Of a DNA stretch of 64,000 nucleotides, positions 44,697 through 54,225 are shown in pieces. How positions within the stretch are numbered: the first letter of the stretch is position 1; every line of letters begins with the position of its first letter. Origin of the DNA: a bacterium. Lineage in GTDB: Bacteria; Sumerlaeota; Sumerlaeia; SLMS01; JAHLLQ01. Both the position numbers and the translations under genes were made by a program. Where the stretch lies: NCBI GenBank assembly GCA_020444065.1, contig JAHLLQ010000007.1:1-64000 (forward strand), read 5' to 3'. The notes below the pieces were generated by a model, which did no database searches, had not been told where the DNA came from, and saw only the letters and a program-made list of their open reading frames with translations.

Positions 44697-46061
44697 ATGA
44701 CTCCAAGGCGCAGTTTCCTGAATCCGATGTTGTGCATCATGGCGCTGCTGTTGTGCTCGCTGGCGACGGCGGCTGACAGAGCTCCTGCAAACGAGCCGGC
44801 GAAGATCGAGTTTACGATCAGCCCGGCGAACCCTGTCTTGCGATCCTGCCAGAGTCCGCAGATCGCGTACTTGAAGGTTGGACTGCGCGGCGAATCGAAG
44901 GCGCTGGAGGTCGAACGCGCGCCGGTGAATGTGGCGATTGTGCTGGATCGGTCTGGTTCGATGTCGGGCGAGAAGATTCAGCAGGCGCGCCAGGCGGCGA
45001 AGATGTTCGTCGATCGGCTCGGGCCAGAGGATATCGTTGCGATCGTGTCGTATTCGGACACGGTGGAAGTTGTTGTACCGGCGCAGCCGCTGAGAAATCC
45101 CGGTGCGGCGAAAGCAGCCATCAATGGAATTCGAAGCGGAGGCAATACGGCGCTGTTTGCCGGAGTCAGTCATGGCGCAGCGATGGTGCGCAGTCACTTG
45201 TCGGACGACCGCGTGAATCGTGTGTTGTTGTTGTCCGACGGTTTGGCAAATCAAGGTCCGTCGACGCCGCAGGAGCTGGGGCAATTGGGTGAAAGCCTGG
45301 CGATGGAAGGCATCACGGTTTCGACAATTGGGTTGGGTCTGGATTACAACGAGGACCTAATGAATTTGCTCGCCGCAAAGGGCGACGGTTCGCCAGCGTT
45401 TGCGCAGGAGCCGCAAGACCTGGCGAAGTTCTTCGATCGCGAGTTGCGCACGATCACCAATGTGATCGCGCAAGATGTGGATGTCACAGTTTCGTTCCCG
45501 GACGGTGTGCGGCCGATCCGTGTGCTGGGCGACCGCGGCAGTGTCGTTGATGGCGAGGTGCATTTCGGCGTCGCGGCGCTTTATCAGAATTGGGAAGATT
45601 CATTCGTCGTTGAGGTGGAACTCCCCGATACCGCGGTTGGCGCGGTGTTGCCGGTTGCGGCGGGCAGTGCCAACTGGCGCGATATGGCGACGGTGACGCG
45701 GCAGAACGCGAGCGCAAAGGCCTCGATCAAGTTCGCGGCGACCGAAGAGGATGTTGCGAAGGCGCTCGACGAAGACGCAATGGGCGCGGTCGTTGAGTTG
45801 CTTGCCTCTGAGAGAAGTCTGGAAGCCGTTCGACTGCGCGACCAGGGATTGATTGCGGAAGCGCGCGCGGCGATTCAGCAGAACATCGACTTTATTCAGC
45901 AGAATGCCGCGCAGATGCCGAGCCAGCAGGGGTTGACGGAGGAGTTGTTGAACTACAATCAGCAAGACATGCAGCAAATCGATCAGGACGAAGAATGGGG
46001 CGCATCCCGCAAGGAAATGAAGACTCGCTCGCAAGGCGATATCTGGCGCGTTAAGCAGTAA
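44697..46061 (+). CDS. Secreted VWA-domain protein
   Basis: 454 residues from the ATG at 44697, chosen because GGAGG lies eight to twelve bases upstream and a signal peptide starts there (MLCIMALLLCSLATAADRA); the frame is open to 44523. The VWA domain (about 70-260) has the metal site DRSGSMSG (DxSxS), NTALFAGV and LLSDGLANQGPS, so it should bind a protein partner through a divalent ion. A beta-rich part follows (FPDGVRPIRVLG...DSFVVEVELPD) and a Gln-rich helical tail. It resembles batA/TerD-free stand-alone VWA proteins with VIT-like parts. The histidine kinase starts 21 bases later. Confidence 0.85.
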   Translation: MTPRRSFLNPMLCIMALLLCSLATAADRAPANEPAKIEFTISPANPVLRSCQSPQIAYLKVGLRGESKALEVERAPVNVAIVLDRSGSMSGEKIQQARQAAKMFVDRLGPEDIVAIVSYSDTVEVVVPAQPLRNPGAAKAAINGIRSGGNTALFAGVSHGAAMVRSHLSDDRVNRVLLLSDGLANQGPSTPQELGQLGESLAMEGITVSTIGLGLDYNEDLMNLLAAKGDGSPAFAQEPQDLAKFFDRELRTITNVIAQDVDVTVSFPDGVRPIRVLGDRGSVVDGEVHFGVAALYQNWEDSFVVEVELPDTAVGAVLPVAAGSANWRDMATVTRQNASAKASIKFAATEEDVAKALDEDAMGAVVELLASERSLEAVRLRDQGLIAEARAAIQQNIDFIQQNAAQMPSQQGLTEELLNYNQQDMQQIDQDEEWGASRKEMKTRSQGDIWRVKQ

Positions 46062-46082
46062 GGAGACCTTGGACGATCATTC

Positions 46083-47630
46083 ATGAGAGCGCGCTTAGCC
46101 ATACTGCTTGTTGTTGTGATCGTCGGGCCGTTGATCGTGCTCGGACTTCTGGGAGTGCGCCTGGTGCAGGCCGAACGAATGGCCGTCCAGGCGCGCTTCC
46201 AGGAGTTGCTGAGCTCGCGTGTAATCGATGCGGCGTCGCGCATTCGTGATGCGGTCGAGCGGGAAACGGGCACTGTTGATGATGCGCTGTGGAGTTCGAA
46301 GAAAGCAGGGACGGAATTGGGGCATCCGCTGCTGTTGCAGCGATTCGAGTATGCGACGAACGGCCGAATGGTATTCCCGAATGTGTTTTTCGAAATGGAC
46401 GACGCAGCGCGGGACTATCTCGATTGGGCGTGGGAGACCATGCCGGCCGCGATGATGGCAAACGAGTCCGACGATGCAGGTGGTGCGTCGCAGTGGACGA
46501 CATTGCAGACGCGGACGGGCAAGAAGCTGGTGCGTTGGAGGCGAACGGAAGAGGGTTCTTTGGTTGGTGCGGAGGTGAACCGCACGGCATGGCTGGCGCG
46601 GTTGCTGGCGGATCTGCCAACGACGGGTGCACCGGAACGAGCGGCGGAGGATTGCTTTCGGCTTGTCGATGACGATGGGGCCTTGATCTACCAGTGGGGG
46701 CAGTTCTTGCCTGGCGACGGTACGTTGCCTGACGCGGGCGTGACTCTTGGGGCGCCGTTGAATGGGTGGCGGCTCGAGCTGTTTGTGCCGGCGGCGGCAT
46801 CGGGGCCACTCGCTGGAAGTACTCCGATGATTGTGTTTGGCGTTTTGATCGTGCTGGCGATCTTTCTGGGTGGGATTGGTGTCTGGTTAGCAACGGAGGT
46901 GCGTCGCGACTTGCGCGAGGCGTCGCAACGCGTTCGATTCGTGAGCCAGGTCTCGCATGAACTGAAAACCCCGCTGACCAACATTCGATTGTACGCGGAG
47001 TTGCTGGATGAATCGCTGGACGAAGATGCCGAGGATGATCGGAAGCGACTGGGCGTGATCGTTTCGGAGAGTCGGCGTTTGAGTCGTTTGATCGACAATG
47101 TGCTGACGTTCAGCCGCGAACGCCAGGGGCGTTTGAAGTTGCATGTTCGTGGGGGAGACGTGGCCGCAAAGGTGCACGAAGTCGTCGAGCAGTTCCGTCC
47201 TGCACTTGAAGCGGCTGGTGTAGAGGCGACGTTTGAATGCGAACTCGCAGCGGATGTCGAGACGTTGTTCGACCCGGATGGGCTGGAGCAGATTGTCGGC
47301 AACCTTCTGAGCAATGTGGAAAAGTATGCATCGGAAGGCGGGCGCGTCCTTGTGCATGTTGACAGAGAGAATGCGTTTGCCGTTTGTCGCGTATGCGATT
47401 CCGGGCCGGGCATTCCGGGGAGTGAACGCGAGCGTGTTTTCGCTCCATTTCATCGATTGGACAATCGACTGACGGCGCGCGCTTCGGGCGCGGGGTTGGG
47501 GTTGTCGCTGGCAAGAACGTTAGCGCGCGAAATGGGAGGCGAGTTGCAACTGGAACCACGAAGCGAGGCGGGCGCTTGCTTCATTCTCCGTCTTCCGATC
47601 AGCGAACAAGGAGGAAACGCGGAGCGATGA
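46083..47630 (+). CDS. Membrane sensor histidine kinase
   Basis: 515 residues. Two membrane helices (about 5-27 and 240-262) flank a periplasmic sensor domain of about 210 residues. Then come HisKA with the phospho-acceptor in VSQVSHELKTPLTNIRLY (about 292-309) and an ATPase domain with N box (NLLSNVEKYASEG), G1 (DSGPGIPGSE) and G2 (GAGLGLSLARTLA). No HAMP is evident. The stop overlaps the start of the response regulator (ATGA, 47627-47630), so this is a cognate pair. The upstream VWA protein is a likely signal source or output. Confidence 0.92.
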   Translation: MRARLAILLVVVIVGPLIVLGLLGVRLVQAERMAVQARFQELLSSRVIDAASRIRDAVERETGTVDDALWSSKKAGTELGHPLLLQRFEYATNGRMVFPNVFFEMDDAARDYLDWAWETMPAAMMANESDDAGGASQWTTLQTRTGKKLVRWRRTEEGSLVGAEVNRTAWLARLLADLPTTGAPERAAEDCFRLVDDDGALIYQWGQFLPGDGTLPDAGVTLGAPLNGWRLELFVPAAASGPLAGSTPMIVFGVLIVLAIFLGGIGVWLATEVRRDLREASQRVRFVSQVSHELKTPLTNIRLYAELLDESLDEDAEDDRKRLGVIVSESRRLSRLIDNVLTFSRERQGRLKLHVRGGDVAAKVHEVVEQFRPALEAAGVEATFECELAADVETLFDPDGLEQIVGNLLSNVEKYASEGGRVLVHVDRENAFAVCRVCDSGPGIPGSERERVFAPFHRLDNRLTARASGAGLGLSLARTLAREMGGELQLEPRSEAGACFILRLPISEQGGNAER

Positions 47631-48337
47631 AAGTTCTGATTGCCGAAGACGACACGTACATTCGCGAAGGGCTGGCGGAGATTCTGACGCGCGAGGGGTT
47701 CACTCCGTTGCATGCGCGGGATGGGCAGGAGGCCATCGAGGTGTGGACGAAGGAACGGCCAGACTTCGTTTGTCTCGATGTGATGATGCCGCACAAGAGC
47801 GGCTACTCCGTTTGTGAAGCGATTCGCGGAGATGATCCGGATGTACCCATCATCTTCATCAGTGCGAAGACGGAAGAGATCGATAAGGTTGTTGGTTTCG
47901 ATCGCGGTTGCGACGATTACATTACGAAGCCCTTCGGCGTGCGCGAGGTTGTTGCGCGAATTCGTGCGGTGACGCGGAGGGCTCTCGCGAATCAATCGCG
48001 AAATGCGGAGTCGACGAATCACCTTGAACTGGCGCCGTTCCGCATGGGCGACTTGGAAGTCCACCCGGCGGAACTACGAGCTGTGCGGGAAGGAGAGGCG
48101 GCGATCGACTTGTCGTTGAGGGAAGTGCGGTTGTTGGCGCTGTTCCACCGCAATGCAGGAAAGGCGTTGGATCGCTGGACGATTTTCAGTGACGTGTGGG
48201 GCGTTGATACAATTCCAAACAGTCGCACGCTGGATCAGACGATTTCGCAACTGCGCAAACGCATCGAGAAGGATGCGAAGAATCCGCAGATCATTCGTAC
48301 GGTTCACGGCGTTGGCTATCGGTGGGAAGGCGAGTAG
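47627..48337 (+). CDS. OmpR/PhoB-family response regulator
   Basis: 236 residues from the ATG at 47627 (MKVLIAEDDTYI), which overlaps the kinase stop; SD AAGGAGG and GGAG lie upstream. The receiver domain (1-120) has the acidic pair ED at 7-8, the phospho-Asp in CLDVMMP (about 53) and a C-terminal KPF. The winged-helix DNA-binding domain (about 140-235) has the LSLREVRLLALF and RTVHGVGYRWEGE signature. It is the transcriptional output of the VWA-kinase-regulator operon and converges on coaX six bases later. Confidence 0.95.
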   Translation: MKVLIAEDDTYIREGLAEILTREGFTPLHARDGQEAIEVWTKERPDFVCLDVMMPHKSGYSVCEAIRGDDPDVPIIFISAKTEEIDKVVGFDRGCDDYITKPFGVREVVARIRAVTRRALANQSRNAESTNHLELAPFRMGDLEVHPAELRAVREGEAAIDLSLREVRLLALFHRNAGKALDRWTIFSDVWGVDTIPNSRTLDQTISQLRKRIEKDAKNPQIIRTVHGVGYRWEGE

Positions 48338-48343
48338 GGGCAG

Positions 48344-49111
48344 CTACTTCCAGTTTCGACGCCAGAGTTTCTCGATGCCGAGGAGCGTGAGATTCGGCTC
48401 GACGGCGGCGAGGCGTGTCATGTCCGGGCCGAGCACGTTTGCCAGTCCGCCCGTCGCGATCAGTTTCAGTTCGTAGCCCAGTTCGCTTTCGATTCGACGC
48501 ACGCAGCCTTCCACGCCATCGATGGATCCAAAGAACAATCCGGCCAGCATCGACTGCACGGTGGTGCGGCCGACGGCTCCGCGTGGACGTTCGATGCGAA
48601 CGCGCGGAAGTTTCGATGTGCGAATGTGCAGCGCATCGGCGGTCGCTTCGAGTCCCGGCATAATGACGCCGCCGAGGTAATTGCCTTCGCGCGAGATGAC
48701 GTCGATCGTTGTGGCGGTTCCGAAATCAACGATGGCGAGGCCTGGACCATGCAGGTCGATGCCTGCGACGGCGTTGGCGAGTCGATCCATGCCGACTTCT
48801 TCGGGATGTTCGTATTCGTTCTTCAAGCCGAGGTCCATCTTGTTGCTGAGAACCACGCAATCGATGCCGATGACTTCTTTGACGCTACGCGCGAAGATCG
48901 TGTTGATGGACGGCACGACGGAGCAAAGTGCGGCGCCGCGCCATTCTTCGGCGGGAACCTGGTCGATTCCGCCGAGGAAGCGCAGCGTGATCTGCAGTTC
49001 ATCCGCGGTCTGATGTCGCGAAGTTGTGATGCGCCATTCGCGCAGGACTTTCGTGTCGTCCATCAGGCCGAGTGTTGTGTGCGTATTCCCAACGTCGATG
49101 GCGAGAAACAT
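48344..49111 (-). CDS. coaX: Type III pantothenate kinase
   Basis: 255 residues, normal length. It catalyses the first step of coenzyme A synthesis. Motifs: the phosphate-binding MFLAIDVGNTHTTLGL (1-16), GxDRxANAVAG in VGMDRLANAVAG (about 107-118), VDFGTATTIDVI (about 128-139) and GGVIMPGLEATADALHIRTSKLP. Type III enzymes are not inhibited by CoA and need a monovalent cation. It follows the M14/amidohydrolase gene by 12 bases on the same strand. Confidence 0.97.
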   Translation of the reverse strand: MFLAIDVGNTHTTLGLMDDTKVLREWRITTSRHQTADELQITLRFLGGIDQVPAEEWRGAALCSVVPSINTIFARSVKEVIGIDCVVLSNKMDLGLKNEYEHPEEVGMDRLANAVAGIDLHGPGLAIVDFGTATTIDVISREGNYLGGVIMPGLEATADALHIRTSKLPRVRIERPRGAVGRTTVQSMLAGLFFGSIDGVEGCVRRIESELGYELKLIATGGLANVLGPDMTRLAAVEPNLTLLGIEKLWRRNWK

Positions 49112-49123
49112 AGTCGGTACTTT

Positions 49124-51163
49124 CTAGTCGGAGGCCAGGTTCCACAAACCGACGCCAGGGCGTTCGAGGTTGCGTTCGCGATCGATGACGACCTGGCCAT
49201 TGAGAACGACGATCTCGGGTTGTATGCCCTCGATCGTTGTTGGATCGAGAATCGATTCGGGCAAGACAACGAAGTCCGCGCGGTAGCCAACCCGGATCAG
49301 GCCGACGCTCTTCATGCGCCAGGACTTTGCGCTCTGATAGGTCAGCAGACTGATGAGCGTGCTGATGGCGCCTTCATCTTCCGCGTGGGCGCGATCGATG
49401 GCGTGCGCCAGGAAATTCGGTGGCGGCGCGTAGTCACGTCGGCTGCCTGCGCGGCTGAGAACAAGCGGCTGGCCGTGCCAGTCGGGTTCGAGGATGTCGG
49501 TGCTGAAGAAGAGCTGGTTCGGGTGGCGAAGGAACTCGTCGGCGATGCGTTTCAGCATCAAAGGATCCACGGGGCGCGTTTTTTTCGCTTCTTCTTCGTT
49601 TAGCGAGTGGAAATTCAGATGGAATCGCGTCTGGCGATTCGACGCGGCGCCCTGGAAGATGATGTTCAGACCAATGAGGCGATCGGCTTCGTCCTCGGGC
49701 ACGGCGGAGTGATGCGCGGGGTGGTAGACGTGCGTGAAGTCGATGAGTTGTTGGGGCGTGATCGTGAGGCCGGAAACAACCATGCCGGAGAGATCGGTCA
49801 TGCCATGGCGGCGGATGATCTCTTCGAGGCTCTGGACGCGCTCCAGCGGAAGCATGTGAATGGGCGGCGGCGTGTTTGCCAATGTTGCAGCGAAGGCATC
49901 GCAATCGCGATCGTCCGCGAATGGGCCGAATGCGGCGGCCAGCGTCGTGACGCCGGCGCGCAGGTACGGCATGACGGCTTCGGGCTTGGGAATTTCGGTG
50001 CCGAAGTTCAACGCCGGCGCGAGTCCAACGATGCCCGGCAGAACAACCTTGCCATTGATCTGGCGACGTGACTTCGCGAGACGATCCTGGAGATCGCCGA
50101 CGCCTTCGAAGGCCCCGATGCTGAGTTTCGAATCTTCAACGCGGCGCGTGCGGCGCTCCAGATTCACGGCGATGTCGCCGTCGAACATGTTGAGCGCGCC
50201 GCCTTCGAACACGCGGGCGCCTTCGTAGATTTCATCGGCGAAGGCTTTGCCACTGTCGAACGGAAGGCGGTCGTATTCCTTGCCGCTTGGTTTTGCGTCT
50301 TCGCCGTTTGCGATCGCGTGCAGTCCGCGGATCAGCGACATCGCGAAGAGGCGAATGACAAACTCATCGCCGCCCTTTTCGGGGAACCAGCCGCCGGACT
50401 CGACCAGGATCGTCGACACTCCCCAGCGCATCATCGAATCGCCGAACGCGGTGTGCATGTAGTCGGCGGTGTAGCGCGCCAGGTTTCTCGGAGCGCGCGT
50501 GCGTGCGGCTTCCGCCATCAGGCCAATGATGTGTTTGCCCTTCAGGCGCACTTCGTTGTCGGTGTCGCCGGGTTCGAATGGGCCGGCCTGGAAGGCCAAC
50601 GCGACGAGGTCCTTATTGCCCGTCGACTTGCGGGCGCTCATGTCGTGCAGGTTAAAGGCGTACTCCGGCTGGAAGTCGTCCTTCAACGCGATGAGGGCCT
50701 TGGATTCGGGGGTGGTTTGCGCAACGGCGTCGCGATTCAAATCGATGCCCTGTGCGTTTTGGCGCGTGAAGCGGTAGACCCCGTCGGGGTTCACCATCGG
50801 GAAGATACAGAAAGAGATCTTGTCGAGCAGCAGCTTGAAGAGCGGCTCTTCGTGGCGCGTGATCAGGTTGTAGAGGAAGAGGCAGAGAGCGGCGGTGCAG
50901 TCCGGCTCGTCGCCGTGCTGGCGCGCCCAGATCATGACCCGGCGTTCCCCGCGACCAAAACGCATCGAGACGAGTTGGCGGCCTTCGATGGATGTGCCGG
51001 CCTGTTTGAGGTTCAGGTCGAACGGCGACTCCTTGACGAGTCGATGCAGGAATTTCTCCTGCTCCTCGTGGCGGAATCGGAACCAGTCGCCGGACCATGC
51101 GGCGGCGAGATCGAGGCTCTCCCAGAGGGCGTCTGGAGAGAATACGGAAGCGGTATCAGGCAT
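49124..51163 (-). CDS. M14 zinc carboxypeptidase fused to a degenerate amidohydrolase-like domain
   Basis: About 679 residues from the ATG at 51163 (MPDTASVFSP); the frame is open to 51319. The M14 peptidase domain (about 25-290) has the zinc set H83/E86 (RQHGDEP), the NPDGV and DLNRD substrate motifs, H173 (NLHDMS) and the catalytic glutamate E255 (VESGGW). No signal peptide, so it is cytoplasmic. Residues 300-679 look like an amidohydrolase: an EGARVFEGG start, VVLPGIVGLAP where PGxIDxHxH is normal, and an ADFVVLPE...VVLNGQVV end. The metal HxH is absent, so this half is probably inactive or regulatory. Confidence 0.82.
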   Translation of the reverse strand: MPDTASVFSPDALWESLDLAAAWSGDWFRFRHEEQEKFLHRLVKESPFDLNLKQAGTSIEGRQLVSMRFGRGERRVMIWARQHGDEPDCTAALCLFLYNLITRHEEPLFKLLLDKISFCIFPMVNPDGVYRFTRQNAQGIDLNRDAVAQTTPESKALIALKDDFQPEYAFNLHDMSARKSTGNKDLVALAFQAGPFEPGDTDNEVRLKGKHIIGLMAEAARTRAPRNLARYTADYMHTAFGDSMMRWGVSTILVESGGWFPEKGGDEFVIRLFAMSLIRGLHAIANGEDAKPSGKEYDRLPFDSGKAFADEIYEGARVFEGGALNMFDGDIAVNLERRTRRVEDSKLSIGAFEGVGDLQDRLAKSRRQINGKVVLPGIVGLAPALNFGTEIPKPEAVMPYLRAGVTTLAAAFGPFADDRDCDAFAATLANTPPPIHMLPLERVQSLEEIIRRHGMTDLSGMVVSGLTITPQQLIDFTHVYHPAHHSAVPEDEADRLIGLNIIFQGAASNRQTRFHLNFHSLNEEEAKKTRPVDPLMLKRIADEFLRHPNQLFFSTDILEPDWHGQPLVLSRAGSRRDYAPPPNFLAHAIDRAHAEDEGAISTLISLLTYQSAKSWRMKSVGLIRVGYRADFVVLPESILDPTTIEGIQPEIVVLNGQVVIDRERNLERPGVGLWNLASD

Positions 51164-51281
51164 ATTGTTTCGCTTTACGTGGTCTGGGCGACGCACTGTT
51201 CCCCCCCGGGACCAGCGCCATCTTGGGCGTAGCAGGGGGGGAGAAGTGGGGCAAGGGAGAGTTGATTTGAGGCGGCCTGAG

Positions 51282-54134
51282 TCAGCGGAACTGCCTCCAC
51301 TCTGTGACTCCGGTGGCAAGGACGTTGAAAGAAACGGACTCGGTCGTCATGTTCCCGGCCCGATCGGCGGCGATGACCTCGACGGTGTGTGCGCCGGGGG
51401 GGGGAGCGAGGGGAGGCTCGGTGCGTTGGCCGTCGAGCAGGATGCAAACGACGGCCGCGTTCGTGTCCAGATTATCGGCGACAGTTGCCGTTACGGGAAT
51501 ATCGATCCCCGCGTCATAGTCCGTGGCTGTGGGTGAGACGATGGTCAGGGTCGGCGATGTATTGTCGACCATTACGTCGATCGAATCGGAGACGAGCCCA
51601 AGCGCCGTATCGGCATATTGGATACCGACCGCCACAGTGTGCGAGCCTTCAGTTTCGAGGGTCGTATCCCACGGAACCGGGAAGTCGGCTCCGACCGGGT
51701 TGCCATCGATGGTGATGGCGAGAATCGTGGGAACCATACTCCATTCTTTGTCAGGTTCCTTGTCCCAGATTTCCGCGTCGATGTCGATGGTTCCGCGGGC
51801 CCATCCGTCTTTGCGCGGGTTGGTCAGCGCGATGTACATGTAGCCGTCGGGAAGCGCGCCGTGGATCTCTTCCGGGAAGTCTTCCGCTGTCTCGCGAGGA
51901 TAGGCGGCGAGGTCGAGACTGGCGGAGGTCACAATGTCGGATGCGACCTGGCTTGTCGCGATGTCATCGATCTCGGTTTGTGTCATGCCGTGATCGAGCA
52001 TCGCCTGGTTGATCTCTGTCGGAAATCCGTTCAGCAGCAGGTCGTCGATGTGCGATTGGACTTCGGCTTCGGGCGTCGAGGCAAACAGCGGGTGGGCGGC
52101 TTCAAAGGCATCGCCGATGACGAGCAACTCGTCGCGATACCAGGCGGAGAAGCGGAGTGCTTCGGTTCCCTGCGAATGCGTGGCGATGGGGTCCATACCT
52201 TCGATGGCGCCCATCATTTTCGAGCCGGCTTCGTAGTAGGCGTTTCCGGCGAGCACGGCGAGATCGCTGTGCGCGTTGAGTTCATAGAGGGCAGCCGTTT
52301 CGGGTGCGGCGCTCGGGCCGGCGATCTGAGGCGGCTCATCGGGCCATGCGACGGAAACGGCTGTCTGGAAATCATTGTCCTCCCAGAATGGATCGTGGGC
52401 GATAATAGCGTGGCTAATCCAGGAGCTTTGGAGATGAGCACGCGATGCGGCCAATTCAGCGATTGGTGGTGTCGTTATGTAGGCAAGCCAGTGGCTGTAG
52501 GCCACCATGTAAGACGGCGTCTTGCGCGGGCCGGGGATTTCCAGCCACAACTCGTAGGATTCTCCCGCCGGGTAATCGCCCGGTACCATATAGGCAAAAT
52601 CCCAACCGGCTTCATCCGTGCCGGTGACCTCGAACCGGACTTCGTGCAATTCGGCACCATTCCGGAATTCGGGGTAGGAACTGGGACCGGGCTTTGGTCT
52701 GGGCGTCGTGCACATGGTCACGTCCCACTCTTTGAAGAAGGAGTATTTGAAGAGGTGTTCCTTCATCATCTTGTTGTGAATGTCGCCCAGCGAGACGTTC
52801 GTGGGGGCGGGGATGCTTTGGGCGGGATTCACGTACATGCTGACGCGAACGTTGTCGAGATCGAGAGCGTCGGCCTTGACGCGGAAGTTGAGTTGCGTGC
52901 GGCCCTTGAAGGTTCCGACCAGTTCGTTCGTTGAAAAGAGACTCCGGAAGTCGGGATCTTCAGCCACGTAGAGCTCCGTCATTGCTTCGGCGGATTCGAC
53001 GCCCTGGTCGTTGACGACCTTGAAGTAGATTTTGTGTTTGCCGGTTCTGAGCGTTCGGGGATCGATATCGACATCTTCCGTTGTGCCCAGGATTCCATCT
53101 CGGCTGGAGCGCCATTGGTAGGAGGAAATCGTGTACGTGGTATCGGCTCCCGTGCCGCGGAGATCGATCTCATCGTCGCAACTTTGGTGGATCTTGGTGA
53201 TCGGATTCAGGCCGAAGAGGATGTTGTCGATGGTTGCCGTCGGCGCATGCAGGAGAACTTCAATGCGAACCGTGTCGTCGTCGTTTTCGAATTCATCGTC
53301 GGTGACTGTGAGTTCCGCCTGATAGGTTCCCACGCTGAGGTTCGTGAATGTGGGGCTGACGCCGGTGAGCGTGCCTTCTCCCGGGATGTACCACGAGTAG
53401 GTCAGGGTGCCTCCATCGGGATCTTCGGATTCGGAACCGTCGAGCGTGACGTTCGTTGTGCTACCCGCGGTGGGGACTTCGATGACGATGTCCGCGCCGG
53501 CGTTGGCGATCGGGGGACGATACTGCAACGGTCCATCGGCTGGTTCGACGTGAACGGCCTCGTGGTCGAAGTAGTATCCGACATGCGGCTGCCATAGTCC
53601 ATTCCCGTCATCGACATCGAACCCTTCGTCGCGTTCGACACGGACTTTCAACTCCCCGTCCTGGCTGACGAGGTTTCCGGAAGTCGTGATTTCGGCCGAT
53701 GTGCGATAGCCGTAGCCGTAGGTGTTGGCGGGGGTGGTGTTTGCAATGATCGCCGGGGGAGGAGCCATGCTGACTGTCGTCACACCGGGAAGCGTGTTCT
53801 GCAGCCAGACGGGGTTGAACTCCTCGTCGCCGCCATCCGGATTGATGACGTACACCCGGACGGCCGTGCTGTAGCCGGAGCCACCGCCGCGCTGGTTGGT
53901 GACATCGAGCTCAAGAGTGACCTTGACGCCGGCATCGAAGGCCTCTCGCTCGAGATTGGTGAAACACCATTCGAGATAGGTGGCGTCGCTGGGGCGCATC
54001 CATTTGCCGTCGCCTTCGACGCGTTCCGGCCCGGCGTTCCACTCGGCGCTCCATGCGGTTGCTCCGAGCAGCATGAGAAGTACTGCGAGCAGCCCAACAC
54101 GTACTGTCCACGGGGTGTAGTGCCATATACCCAT
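51282..54134 (-). CDS. Large secreted protein with PKD and Ig-like domains
   Basis: About 950 residues from the ATG at 54134, fixed by an AGGAGGG site nine bases upstream and a following signal peptide (VRVGLLAVLLMLLGATAWSA). Order: a beta domain (about 25-165), a PKD domain (about 180-275; DGSESEDPDGGTLTYSWYIPGEG, YQAELTVTDDEFENDDD), a further Ig/PKD-like region to about 380, a long central part of unknown fold (390-780) rich in Trp and Pro, and a C-terminal Ig-like domain (DNTSPTLTIVSPTATDYDAG...TVEVIAADRAGN). No sorting tail or anchor seen. It is probably an extracellular or surface protein. A C9 run codes PPP near the C-terminus. Confidence 0.75.
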   Translation of the reverse strand: MGIWHYTPWTVRVGLLAVLLMLLGATAWSAEWNAGPERVEGDGKWMRPSDATYLEWCFTNLEREAFDAGVKVTLELDVTNQRGGGSGYSTAVRVYVINPDGGDEEFNPVWLQNTLPGVTTVSMAPPPAIIANTTPANTYGYGYRTSAEITTSGNLVSQDGELKVRVERDEGFDVDDGNGLWQPHVGYYFDHEAVHVEPADGPLQYRPPIANAGADIVIEVPTAGSTTNVTLDGSESEDPDGGTLTYSWYIPGEGTLTGVSPTFTNLSVGTYQAELTVTDDEFENDDDTVRIEVLLHAPTATIDNILFGLNPITKIHQSCDDEIDLRGTGADTTYTISSYQWRSSRDGILGTTEDVDIDPRTLRTGKHKIYFKVVNDQGVESAEAMTELYVAEDPDFRSLFSTNELVGTFKGRTQLNFRVKADALDLDNVRVSMYVNPAQSIPAPTNVSLGDIHNKMMKEHLFKYSFFKEWDVTMCTTPRPKPGPSSYPEFRNGAELHEVRFEVTGTDEAGWDFAYMVPGDYPAGESYELWLEIPGPRKTPSYMVAYSHWLAYITTPPIAELAASRAHLQSSWISHAIIAHDPFWEDNDFQTAVSVAWPDEPPQIAGPSAAPETAALYELNAHSDLAVLAGNAYYEAGSKMMGAIEGMDPIATHSQGTEALRFSAWYRDELLVIGDAFEAAHPLFASTPEAEVQSHIDDLLLNGFPTEINQAMLDHGMTQTEIDDIATSQVASDIVTSASLDLAAYPRETAEDFPEEIHGALPDGYMYIALTNPRKDGWARGTIDIDAEIWDKEPDKEWSMVPTILAITIDGNPVGADFPVPWDTTLETEGSHTVAVGIQYADTALGLVSDSIDVMVDNTSPTLTIVSPTATDYDAGIDIPVTATVADNLDTNAAVVCILLDGQRTEPPLAPPPGAHTVEVIAADRAGNMTTESVSFNVLATGVTEWRQFR

Positions 54135-54143
54135 GGTAGAAGC

Positions 54144-54157
54144 CCTCCTTTCGGAGG
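54144..54157 (-). promoter_or_regulatory. Hairpin that buries the ribosome binding site of the PKD protein gene
   Basis: On the minus strand CCTCC-GAAA-GGAGG forms a five-bp stem with a GNRA tetraloop. Its 3' strand is the Shine-Dalgarno sequence, nine bases before the ATG at 54134. The fold would block ribosome entry until melted. Confidence 0.6.
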
Positions 54158-54225
54158 ATTCGTGAAATGTATTTGGAGAACATATCGCACAGGAGGGGGC
54201 GTAGGTCAATATGAAGGCGACCCAG

